Assembly: GCA_937917475.1 (NCBI GenBank)
Contig: CALDNF010000032.1
Location: 1-7,316, forward strand
DNA: 7,316 nt
Reading direction: 5' to 3'
DNA from: an uncultured Faecalibacterium sp.
GTDB lineage: Bacteria; Bacillota; Clostridia; Oscillospirales; Ruminococcaceae
Part shown: positions 1 to 5,664 of the stretch, one piece after another
How the letters are laid out: each line of letters starts with the position of its first letter
Numbering within the stretch: position 1 is the stretch's first letter
The notes under the pieces: generated by a model
What the model was told of the DNA's origin: nothing
Databases searched by the model: none
What the model saw: only the letters and a program-made list of their open reading frames with translations
Made by a program: the position numbers and the translations under genes

Positions 1-1135
1 GGGTCAGGATCAGCATGGGGCTGACCATGGCCTTGAAGCCCTCGGGGATGCAGGCGGCAAAGTCCTGAAAGGTCATGACGCTGCGTACCCGGTAGAAGAC
101 AAAGGTGAACATCAGGGCAATGCTGCTGCCCAGCACAAGGCCGGCGGAAGCGTTGCAGTCGGCAAAGGCGGTGACGAAATCCACACCCTCAAAGAAGCCG
201 CCGGTGTAGATCATGCCGAAGATGCAGCCAGCGATCAGCACCAGCACCGGGGCGATCAGGTCGATGACATGGCCGCCGGTCTCGCCTTCGTCGGCAATGT
301 CGTTGCCGTAGGGGCGGTCCTCGGTGGTGTAAAAGTCGCCGTTCCGGGCGTTGTCCTCATGGACCTTCATGGAGCCGTACTCCGTGCCGGTGAAGATGAT
401 GAAGAGGGCCATGACCATGGTGAGCAGGGCATAATAATTATAAGGAATGGTGCGCAGGAAGGTGGTAAAGCCGTTGATGTCCGAGCCCTCCGGAACCGAG
501 GAGGTAACGGCGGCGGCCCAGCTGGACACCGGGGCGATGATGCAGATGGGGGCGGCGGTGGCGTCGATGAGGTAGGCCAGCTTTGCCCGGGAGATCTTCT
601 GCCGGTCAGTGACGGGGCGCATGACAGAGCCCACGGTCAGGCAGTTGAAGTAGTCGTCCACAAAGATCATCACGCCCAGCAGCAGGGTGGCAAACTGCGC
701 ACCGGCCCGGGTGTGGATGTGGGTGGAAGCCCACCGGCCAAAGGCGGCACTGCCGCCGGCCTTGTTCATCAGGGCCACCAGAATTCCCAGCATGACCAGA
801 AATACCAGAATACCCACATTGCTGCTGTCGGACAGTTTGGCGATCATGCCGCCATCCTCGTTGAAGAAGAGGGTGTTCAGCGCAAGCTCAAGATTGCCAT
901 TGGCGTAAAGCAGTGCACCGGTGGCAATGCCCACCAGCAGGGAGGTGTAGACCTCCTTGGTGTTCAAGGCCAGCACGATGGCCACCACCGGAGGCAGCAG
1001 GGAGAGGGCCGACGAATAGACGGCGCAGGTGTAGGTGGAAGGATCGGTGATTTTGCCGGGGGTCGCAGCGGTGCACCAGAGCAGCAGGGCAAACACCAGC
1101 AGGGCTCCGACCCAGGAAAGATTGACTTTTTTCAT
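1..1135 (-). CDS. nhaC: NhaC-family Na+/H+ antiporter, partial (C-terminus beyond window)
   Basis: The reverse strand reads open from an ATG at 1135 to the window edge, giving 378 codons without a stop; family members are commonly 450-500 residues, so the C-terminus lies outside. The protein is a polytopic membrane protein. It begins MKKVNLSWVGALLVF (first membrane segment) and carries successive hydrophobic segments, a GILVFLVMLGILVALMNKAGG stretch starting near residue 109, and the signature FVDDYFNCLTVGS with D160, D161 and N164. These are recognisable features of the NhaC / Na_H_antiporter family, which exchanges cytoplasmic Na+ for protons or other cations across the inner membrane. A ribosome site (AGAGGA, about 11 bases upstream) supports the start. 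The gene is divergent from the small ORF at 1214. Substrate cannot be told from sequence; amino-acid/Na+ exchange is known for some relatives. Confidence 0.9.
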   Translation of the reverse strand, partial: MKKVNLSWVGALLVFALLLWCTAATPGKITDPSTYTCAVYSSALSLLPPVVAIVLALNTKEVYTSLLVGIATGALLYANGNLELALNTLFFNEDGGMIAKLSDSSNVGILVFLVMLGILVALMNKAGGSAAFGRWASTHIHTRAGAQFATLLLGVMIFVDDYFNCLTVGSVMRPVTDRQKISRAKLAYLIDATAAPICIIAPVSSWAAAVTSSVPEGSDINGFTTFLRTIPYNYYALLTMVMALFIIFTGTEYGSMKVHEDNARNGDFYTTEDRPYGNDIADEGETGGHVIDLIAPVLVLIAGCIFGMIYTGGFFEGVDFVTAFADCNASAGLVLGSSIALMFTFVFYRVRSVMTFQDFAACIPEGFKAMVSPMLILT

Positions 1136-1213
1136 AGGGAGATGATTCCTCTTATCGGTAGGGTGATTTTTCGGGCATCAGGCGGGCAGACTAACCCCAG
1201 AAAACAAAGGGGG

Positions 1214-1405
1214 GTGACGGCTGCGCCAGACTATAAAGCAATGTATCTTGAGCTCTTCCGGGCCAATGAGCAGGCCGCACGCCTGCTCTGGGCTGCACAG
1301 CAGCGGGCAGAAGAAAAACTGCTGGAAGCGGATGAACCGATTCGGCTTTGCTCAAAAGGGGCAGAGCAATCAGAATCATCGTCGAATGACGATGATTCTG
1401 ATTAA
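1214..1405 (+). CDS. Small helical hypothetical protein (63 aa), start codon uncertain
   Basis: The frame encodes an amphipathic, Glu/Ala/Arg-rich segment (DYKAMYLELFRANEQAARLL and following) of about 45 residues. It ends in an acidic serine/aspartate tail (SESSSNDDDSD) that is encoded by the right-hand hairpin described separately. I recognise the DYKAMYxxLFRAxEQA pattern from small uncharacterised Clostridia proteins but know no function; this is memory, not a search. There is no ATG before DYK. GTG at 1214 lies only about 3 bases from the AAAGG purine tract, too close for a good ribosome site, and ATG at 1241 would remove the conserved DYKA. The best-spaced codon after the AAAGGGGGGTGA-like site (1207-1217) is CCA at 1226. 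The gene may therefore use the weak GTG, or be a decayed copy. It converges on the thioesterase gene. Confidence 0.4.
   Translation: MTAAPDYKAMYLELFRANEQAARLLWAAQQRAEEKLLEADEPIRLCSKGAEQSESSSNDDDSD
1368..1403. repeat. Perfect inverted repeat, 16-base arms, 4-base loop, at convergent gene ends
   Basis: AATCAGAATCATCGTC (1368-1383) is exactly complementary to 1388-1403 around the loop GAAT. It spans the 3' ends of both the small ORF (+) and the thioesterase gene (-), and its right arm enters both stop codons. Neither strand has a convincing T-tract directly after the stem, so it is not a textbook Rho-independent terminator. It could still stop or protect both converging transcripts. Confidence 0.85.
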
Positions 1406-1788
1406 TACTTCTTGGCCTCTGCCTTTGCCGCAAACTTTGCATCGTTGACGATGAACCGCTCGTGGATACCGCCGCCCACAGGCCCTTTTTCGTCGTGAAG
1501 CGTGACCTTAAAGACCAGCTTCCGACCCTCAACGGCGGTAAGCTCGCTCTCGCAGGTCACGGTCATGCCTACGGGGGTGGGGGCGGTGTGCTCCAGCTCC
1601 AGCTTGGTGCCCACAGAGCCGCAGCCCTCGTCCAGCTCGGCGGCAACGCTCATCCAGCAGGTCTTTTCGGCCAGTGCAACAAGGGCCGGGGTGGCAAACA
1701 CATTCAGCGTGCCGCTGCCCATGGCTTTGGCGGTATTTTCGGCGGTGACGAGCTGGCTCTGCTCGCCGTGGATTCCAACATTCAGCAT
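1402..1788 (-). CDS. FlK-like hotdog-fold acyl-CoA thioesterase
   Basis: The 128-residue product matches the single-domain hotdog thioesterase family of fluoroacetyl-CoA thioesterase (FlK). From my recall of FlK, its active-site residues Thr42, Glu50, Gly69, His76 and Arg120 align with constant offset to T33 (in FATP), E41, G60 (SVGT), H67 (EHTAPTP) and R111 (HERF). Hydrolysis of a small acyl-CoA in the cytoplasm is therefore likely. The FlK gating residue Phe36 would fall on T27 here, so fluoroacetyl specificity is not expected; the real substrate is unknown. The start at 1788 is chosen because AAAGGA lies 8 bases upstream and the protein then starts as family members do; the open frame extends to 1839 without such a site. 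Its stop codon overlaps that of the convergent small ORF by two bases. Confidence 0.85.
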   Translation of the reverse strand: MLNVGIHGEQSQLVTAENTAKAMGSGTLNVFATPALVALAEKTCWMSVAAELDEGCGSVGTKLELEHTAPTPVGMTVTCESELTAVEGRKLVFKVTLHDEKGPVGGGIHERFIVNDAKFAAKAEAKKY

Positions 1789-1857
1789 AAGAAACGTCCT
1801 TTCTTCGGATAAAAATCCATCTGCCCTATAGGATATCACATTTTTGTCGGTTTCGCA

Positions 1858-1870
1858 CCTGTATTACAGG
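1858..1870. repeat. Short palindrome CCTGTATTACAGG between divergent genes
   Basis: Six-base perfect arms around a single central T, midway between the divergent starts at 1788 and 1944. Its place suits an operator for either gene, but no regulator gene is nearby and short palindromes arise by chance. A second short palindrome (CCTATAGG, 1825-1832) lies closer to the thioesterase start. No clear -35/-10 pair was found on either strand here. Confidence 0.3.
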
Positions 1871-1924
1871 ATTTTTCTCGAAAATCGCCCTTTTCTTTGA
1901 TGGGTTTCTGCGCTATGATAGGGA

Positions 1925-1935
1925 AAAGGCGGTGA
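1925..1935 (+). promoter_or_regulatory. Ribosome binding site that fixes the start of the YwaF-like gene
   Basis: AAAGGCGGTGA differs at one base from the ideal AAAGGAGGTGA and stands 8 bases before ATG 1944. The in-frame GTG at 1932 lies within this site and GTG 1938 is only 2 bases after it, so ATG 1944 is the best start. Confidence 0.7.
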
Positions 1936-1943
1936 CTGTGAAC

Positions 1944-2681
1944 ATGAACAACTTCTGGAAATCCTATGCCCTTGTAGAAGCGGAATTAGGGGCAGACCAT
2001 ATGTGCTATCCTCTCTTCGGAAAAATTCATCTCATCGAACTGGCAGTGTCGGCACTCTTTATTCTGGGAATGGTGCTGTGGTATCGCCGGGCGGCAGCAG
2101 GTACCCGGCGGAAGTTCCTTGTGGCGGTAACGGTTCTGCTTTTGCTGGACGAAGCAGCCCTTCTGCTGGATGTGGCCCTGACCGGACAGTGGGACTGGAG
2201 CTATCTGCCCCTTCACCTGTGCAGCATCAATGTGTTTGTCTGCCTTTACAACACAGTCTTTGACCGGAACTGGTGCAAGGAAGAGCTGTATGCTCTTTGC
2301 ATCCCGGGTGCGGCCCTTGCCCTGCTCTGCCCCAGCTGGCTGTGCCTGTATTCCTGGTGGAGTCTGGTCAATCTTCATTCAGTCTCCATCCATGCCCTGC
2401 TGGTGCTGTATCCGCTTTTGCTGGTGGCGGGCGGCTACCGCCCCTCTCCCCGCCGCATCCCGCAGGTGCTGGCATTCCTGTTTGGCTCGGCACTGCCCAT
2501 CTATTTTTTGAATAAAACGCTGAATACCAACTTCTATTTTCTCAATAACCCCTATGGAAATATCATTACCAGCACCTTCACTTCCCTGCTGGGTGAAAAA
2601 TTTTACATCCTCGGTTTTCTGCCTGCCATTGCGCTGGCGTTGGCTGTGATGTACCTGCCGTGGCGGGAAAAACGCAGGTGA
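1944..2681 (+). CDS. YwaF / TIGR02206-type integral membrane protein
   Basis: The 245-residue product has about seven predicted membrane segments: residues 30-47, 58-79, 88-105, 115-135, 146-164, 173-189 and 220-239. Distinctive points are LPLHLC at 88-93 at the head of the third segment, PSPRR before the sixth, and NKTLNTNFYFLNNP at 190-203. This layout matches the YwaF / TIGR02206 family of Firmicutes membrane proteins, whose biochemical role is not established. Alternative upstream GTG starts at 1932 and 1938 are disfavoured by the position of the ribosome site. The gene stands alone: it is divergent from the thioesterase and about 100 bases before the metal cassette promoter. After the stop, an A/T-rich stretch with a weak imperfect stem (AAAATGC with GCGTTTT, about 2705-2727) may reduce read-through, but no strong terminator is visible. 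Confidence 0.85.
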   Translation: MNNFWKSYALVEAELGADHMCYPLFGKIHLIELAVSALFILGMVLWYRRAAAGTRRKFLVAVTVLLLLDEAALLLDVALTGQWDWSYLPLHLCSINVFVCLYNTVFDRNWCKEELYALCIPGAALALLCPSWLCLYSWWSLVNLHSVSIHALLVLYPLLLVAGGYRPSPRRIPQVLAFLFGSALPIYFLNKTLNTNFYFLNNPYGNIITSTFTSLLGEKFYILGFLPAIALALAVMYLPWREKRR

Positions 2682-2779
2682 ATCTGCACCCTGTTTGCAA
2701 AATAAAAATGCCGCTTTTTTGCGTTTTAAGGCAAATTTCTGCAATTTGAAAATTCTGATGTATTTTTCACAAAAAGGGA

Positions 2780-2808
2780 TTGACAGGAGACAGAGGAGGT
2801 GCTATCAT
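2780..2808 (+). promoter_or_regulatory. Sigma-70 promoter of the metal resistance cassette
   Basis: A perfect -35 TTGACA (2780-2785) is separated by exactly 17 bases from the -10 TATCAT (2803-2808). Transcription should begin near 2815, inside the operator, leaving a leader of about 45 bases before the sensor gene. Confidence 0.85.
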
Positions 2809-2809
2809 G

Positions 2810-2835
2810 AACACATGAACAGATGCTCATATGTA
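2810..2835. promoter_or_regulatory. 12-2-12 ArsR/SmtB-type operator
   Basis: AACACATGAACA (2810-2821), a GA centre, and TGCTCATATGTA (2824-2835) form an imperfect inverted repeat with 9 of 12 positions matching. This is the 12-2-12 design bound by SmtB/CzrA-type sensors, and as far as I recall the left arm equals one in the cyanobacterial smt operator. It begins one base after the -10 and covers the expected transcription start, so the bound sensor would block RNA polymerase. Confidence 0.8.
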
Positions 2836-2859
2836 AAGGCAAGCAAAGGAGATGGACAA

Positions 2860-3192
2860 ATGGCTGGACAGGACGAAGAGAACAAGGTGCCACAGGAGCT
2901 GGTGGAGATGCCGGACGACGAGGTGCTGTATGAGCTGGCAGACCTGTTCCGGGTGTTTGGGGATTCCACGAGGATCAAGATCCTCTATGCGCTCCACGAC
3001 AATGAGCTCTGCGTGCAGGACATTGCCAATGCGGTGGGCCTGAGCCAGTCGGCGGTGAGCCATCAGCTGCGGGTGCTCAAGGACAGCAAGCTGGTGCGGT
3101 TCCGCCGGGATGGAAAAACCGTTTACTACGCACTGGACGACGACCATGTGCGAAGCATCCTCTCACTGGGGATGGACCATATCGAAGAATAA
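2860..3192 (+). CDS. ArsR/SmtB-family metal-responsive repressor
   Basis: The 110-residue winged-helix protein runs: charged N-terminal tail; LFRVFGDSTRIKILYAL (helix 2 region, 29-45); ELCVQDIA (49-56); recognition helix SQSAVSHQLRVLK (62-74); wing RRDGKTVYYAL (82-92); and a C-terminal helix. In that last helix D94, H96, H107 and E110 reproduce the spacing of the SmtB/CzrA alpha-5 metal site (DxH, then H at +11 and E at +14 from the first His; E as in SmtB). The alpha-3 region has one Cys (C51) and the N-terminus has none, so a CadC/ArsR-type thiolate site is unlikely. Zn2+, Co2+ or Cd2+ should release it from the operator. The start at 2860 follows AAAGGAG with about 8 bases; ATG 2815, in frame, sits at the transcription start and is rejected. 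It leads the cassette and presumably represses itself, the HMA gene and the pump. Confidence 0.93.
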   Translation: MAGQDEENKVPQELVEMPDDEVLYELADLFRVFGDSTRIKILYALHDNELCVQDIANAVGLSQSAVSHQLRVLKDSKLVRFRRDGKTVYYALDDDHVRSILSLGMDHIEE

Positions 3193-3213
3193 ACGAAAGG
3201 TTGGTACATTATT

Positions 3214-3435
3214 ATGAAAAAGAGCTACAAGATCGAAGTGGACTGCGCAAACTGCGCTCAGAAGATGGAGGATGCCGCCAACACCGTTTCCGGCGTGGCA
3301 AAGGCAACGGTCAGCTTTATGACCCAGAAGATGAACGTGGAGTTTGCCGAGGGTGCAGATCCCAAGGCTACCATGCGGAATGTTCTGACTGCCTGCAAGA
3401 AGGTGGAGGACGACTGCGAGATCTTCGGCATCTGA
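3214..3435 (+). CDS. Free-standing HMA heavy-metal-binding protein
   Basis: The 73-residue protein is one heavy-metal-associated domain with the beta-alpha-beta-beta-alpha-beta pattern (KSYKIEVDC, then QKMEDAANTV, then KMNVEFAE). The metal motif is D10-C11-A-N-C14. An Asp before the first Cys is the pattern of HMA domains in Zn/Cd/Pb ATPases, as opposed to the MxCxxC of copper chaperones. Two more cysteines (C61, C68) lie near the C-terminus, where copper chaperones usually have none. The gene begins 21 bases after arsR and so is cotranscribed; its ribosome site (GAAAGG) is rather far, about 13 bases from ATG. The downstream pump lacks such a domain, so this protein probably delivers metal to it or acts as its detached regulatory domain. 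It could alternatively be a simple cytoplasmic metal buffer. Confidence 0.9.
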   Translation: MKKSYKIEVDCANCAQKMEDAANTVSGVAKATVSFMTQKMNVEFAEGADPKATMRNVLTACKKVEDDCEIFGI

Positions 3436-3436
3436 T

Positions 3437-3476
3437 GAGGCCGCAAGCGCAACCAGATAAACTTGACTGCGGCCTC
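3437..3476 (+). promoter_or_regulatory. Hairpin A: candidate antiterminator stem after the HMA gene
   Basis: GAGGCCGCA (3437-3445) pairs perfectly with TGCGGCCTC (3468-3476) across a 22-base loop, starting one base after the HMA stop codon. Its right arm is also the left arm of hairpin B, so only one can form at a time. Whether the switch is real is inference from base pairing alone. Confidence 0.5.
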
Positions 3477-3502
3477 CCGGCAACCGGGCGGCCGTATTCT
3501 TT
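3468..3502 (+). terminator. Hairpin B: GC-rich terminator-like stem between the HMA gene and the ATPase
   Basis: TGCGGCCTCCCGG (3468-3480) pairs with CCGGGCGGCCGTA (3484-3496) around a CAA loop, with one T-C mismatch and one G-T pair. It is followed by TTCTTT. A further stem, CCGGG (3484-3488) with CCCGG (3503-3507), could place TTTTTT (3512-3517) in the terminator position instead. A second T-run is at 3523-3528. Partial termination here would give more arsR and HMA transcript than pump transcript. Read-through is likely needed, since no promoter for the ATPase is evident downstream. Confidence 0.55.
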
Positions 3503-3538
3503 CCCGGAAGGTTTTTTGAGGATTTTTTGAAAATTCCT

Positions 3539-3704
3539 TGTGGAAAAATCGATGGGTTTTCAACGTTTTCCACCGGGTTTTCAACAGGTTTTGCGGGAAA
3601 AAGAAAAAAGAAACGCAAAAAAGAAGGTTTTTTCGGGAAAAGTCCGTGGAAAACATGGGGGAAAGGGTGGAAAAGCCCATTCCCCGGGGAAAACCTGTTG
3701 AAAT
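3539..3704. repeat. Cluster of TTTTCMAC motifs resembling DnaA boxes, in the 326-base non-coding spacer
   Basis: Six exact copies of TTTTCMAC lie at 3539-3547 (-), 3557-3565 (+), 3566-3574 (+), 3578-3586 (+), 3645-3653 (-) and 3666-3674 (-), and a near copy (ATTTCAACA) at 3696-3704 (-). The first reads TTTTCCACA, one base from the DnaA consensus TTATCCACA and, to my knowledge, the cyanobacterial DnaA box. The orientation goes mainly from + to - across the cluster. Around it the spacer (3436-3761) is purine-rich on the + strand, with A-runs at 3598-3622 and a palindrome TTCCCCGGGGAA at 3680-3691. I see no gene and no convincing promoter in it. DnaA binding is inference. Confidence 0.55.
3579..3703. 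repeat. 14-base inverted repeat flanking about 97 bases upstream of the ATPase gene
   Basis: TTTCAACAGGTTTT (3579-3592) is the exact reverse complement of 3690-3703. Between the arms lie a 7-base stem (TTTTGCG 3589-3595 with CGCAAAA 3614-3620, competing with the left arm) and the GC palindrome at 3680-3691. It may shape the mRNA leader of the ATPase or be a by-product of the oppositely oriented TTTTCMAC motifs. Confidence 0.6.
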
Positions 3705-3761
3705 CTTCTTCGCCGCCCAAGGTCAGGGCGGTGTATGCTGAGCCAAAAGGAGACTTTGGAG

Positions 3762-5654
3762 ATGAACAAAAAGCAAAAGAAAACGCTTTACCGGATCATC
3801 GCAGCCCTTGTGTTGGTGGTGATCCTGAAGCTTCTGCCCGACTTCCCCACTCCGGTGGAGCTGCTGCTTTACATGATTCCCTATCTGGTGGTGGGCTGGG
3901 ATGTCCTGCGCAAGGCGTTGAAGGGCATCAAGAACCGTCAGCCCTTTGACGAGTGCTTCCTGATGGCCGTTGCCACCGTGGGTGCCTTTGCGCTGGGGGA
4001 TTACGTTGAGGGCTGCGCCGTTATCATCTTCTACCAGATCGGTGAGCTGTTCCAGTCGGTTGCCGTGGGCAAGAGCCGGAAAAACATCAGTGCATTGATG
4101 GATATCCGCCCTGACTACGCCAACATCGAGGATGCGGACGGCAAGCTGGAGCAGGTAGACCCCGATGAAGTCGAGGTGGGCACTGTCATCATCGTTCAGC
4201 CCGGCGAGCGGGTCCCCATCGACGGCGTGATCGTGGAGGGCACTTCCGCCCTGAACACCGCTGCACTGACCGGCGAGAGCCTGCCCCGTGACGTGAAAGC
4301 GGGCGATGAGGTCATCAGCGGCTGCGTCAATATGACCGGCCTGCTGAAAGTGCGCACGACCAAGGAATTCGGTGAGTCCACCGTCTCCAAAATTCTTGAT
4401 CTGGTGGAAAATTCCAGCATGAAAAAGGCCCGTGCCGAGAACTTCATCACCCGGTTTGCCCGGGTGTACACCCCCGCCGTCTGCTATGGTGCGCTGGCTC
4501 TGGCGTTCCTGCCCCCCATCGTTCTGCTGCTGATGGGTCAGCCTGCCCGCTTCGGCGACTGGATCTACCGTGCATTGACCTTCCTTGTCATCAGCTGCCC
4601 CTGCGCTCTGGTCATCTCCATCCCTCTGAGCTTCTTTGGCGGCATCGGCGGCGCAAGCACCTGCGGTATTCTGGTCAAGGGCTCCACTTATCTGGAAGAG
4701 CTGGCTCATACCGGTGTGGTGGTCTTTGATAAGACCGGCACCCTGACGCAGGGCGTGTTCAAGGTGGTGGGCATTCATCCCGCTGAGGGCGTCACAAAGG
4801 ATGCTTTGGTGGAGGCGGCAGCCCTCACTGAGAGCTGGTCCAAGCACCCCATCTCCCTGAGCATCAAGGCTGCATACGGCAAAGAGATCGATTCCAGCCA
4901 GGTCACCGATGTAGAAGAGCTGGGCGGCTACGGCGTTACCGCCAAGGTGGATGGTAAGGCCGTTGCCGTGGGAAATGCCCGCCTGATGACGAAGCTGAAT
5001 CTTACTGCTCCCGAGGTGAAGGAGACCGGAACCATCGTTCATGTTGCCATCGAAGGCAAATATGCCGGTTATCTGCTGATCTCCGATGTGGTCAAACCCC
5101 ACAGCGCAAAGGCCATCAAGGGCCTGAAAGAAGCCGGTGTGCGCAAGACTGTCATGCTGACCGGCGACGCAGAGCCGGTGGCAAAGGCTGTAGCACAGGA
5201 GCTGGGTCTGGACGAGTACCATGCAGGCCTGCTGCCGGGCAACAAGGTGGATCAGATCGAAAAGCTGCTGGCAGACAAGCGTCCCAAGGAAAACCTTGCC
5301 TTTGTGGGCGACGGCATCAACGATGCGCCGGTGCTGTCCCGTGCGGATATCGGCATTGCCATGGGTGCGCTGGGTTCCGATGCAGCCATTGAGGCGGCGG
5401 ATATCGTCCTGATGGACGACGACCCGGCCAAGATCGCTCTGGCAATGCGGATCGCCCGCCGGACCATCCGGATCGTTTACCAGAACATCGTCTTTGCTCT
5501 GGGGGTCAAAGGTCTCTGCCTGATCCTCGGTGCGCTGGGTATGGCAAGTATGTGGACCGCCATCTTTGCCGATGTGGGCGTCATGGTGCTGGCTGTGCTC
5601 AACGCCACCCGTGCCCTTTACACCAAAGATCTTGCCAGAAAGAACGAAGATTGA
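3762..5654 (+). CDS. cadA: P1B-2 type Zn2+/Cd2+/Pb2+-exporting ATPase without N-terminal HMA domain
   Basis: The 630-residue pump has every P1B landmark in order: TGES (170-173, actuator), CPC (279-281, membrane transport site), DKTGT with phosphorylated D323, HP (362-363), TGD (467-469) and GDGIND (516-521). The last membrane region has N575, K583 and D604-V-G606, fitting exactly the NX7KX20DXG signature of Zn/Cd/Pb exporters. It should drive ATP-powered export of these cations across the inner membrane. CadA/ZntA relatives usually start with one or two HMA domains and exceed 700 residues; here the first membrane helix begins about residue 9, so that module is missing and is encoded separately at 3214. 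The start at 3762 is chosen for AAAGGAGA at 8 bases; ATG 3735 lies upstream of that site. The name cadA is by family; zntA would fit equally. Confidence 0.95.
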   Translation: MNKKQKKTLYRIIAALVLVVILKLLPDFPTPVELLLYMIPYLVVGWDVLRKALKGIKNRQPFDECFLMAVATVGAFALGDYVEGCAVIIFYQIGELFQSVAVGKSRKNISALMDIRPDYANIEDADGKLEQVDPDEVEVGTVIIVQPGERVPIDGVIVEGTSALNTAALTGESLPRDVKAGDEVISGCVNMTGLLKVRTTKEFGESTVSKILDLVENSSMKKARAENFITRFARVYTPAVCYGALALAFLPPIVLLLMGQPARFGDWIYRALTFLVISCPCALVISIPLSFFGGIGGASTCGILVKGSTYLEELAHTGVVVFDKTGTLTQGVFKVVGIHPAEGVTKDALVEAAALTESWSKHPISLSIKAAYGKEIDSSQVTDVEELGGYGVTAKVDGKAVAVGNARLMTKLNLTAPEVKETGTIVHVAIEGKYAGYLLISDVVKPHSAKAIKGLKEAGVRKTVMLTGDAEPVAKAVAQELGLDEYHAGLLPGNKVDQIEKLLADKRPKENLAFVGDGINDAPVLSRADIGIAMGALGSDAAIEAADIVLMDDDPAKIALAMRIARRTIRIVYQNIVFALGVKGLCLILGALGMASMWTAIFADVGVMVLAVLNATRALYTKDLARKNED

Positions 5655-5664
5655 TTCAAAACAG

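Noticed and set aside
269..1405. Long + strand open frame (378 codons)
   Set aside because: Most of it is antisense to the NhaC gene, gives low-complexity Gly/His-rich sequence and has no family resemblance; only its last 63 codons look like a real protein.
2695..2859. N-terminally extended start for the ArsR-family protein
   Set aside because: The extension would cross the promoter, operator and transcription start; ATG 2860 has the proper ribosome site.
3539..3704. Chromosomal replication origin
   Set aside because: No dnaA, dnaN, rpmH or other origin genes are adjacent, and there is no clear AT-rich unwinding region; motif cluster alone is not enough.
3539..3704. CRISPR array
   Set aside because: The motif is only 8-9 bases, in both orientations and with irregular spacing; no repeat-spacer structure.
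3436..3761. NiCo (czcD) or other known riboswitch
   Set aside because: No match to the conserved elements of metal riboswitches that I can recall; the structure is described only as attenuator-like.
3527..3761. Small + strand reading frames in the spacer before the ATPase
   Set aside because: Lys/Phe/Gly-rich low-complexity translations without ribosome sites, with frames running on out of phase into the ATPase gene.
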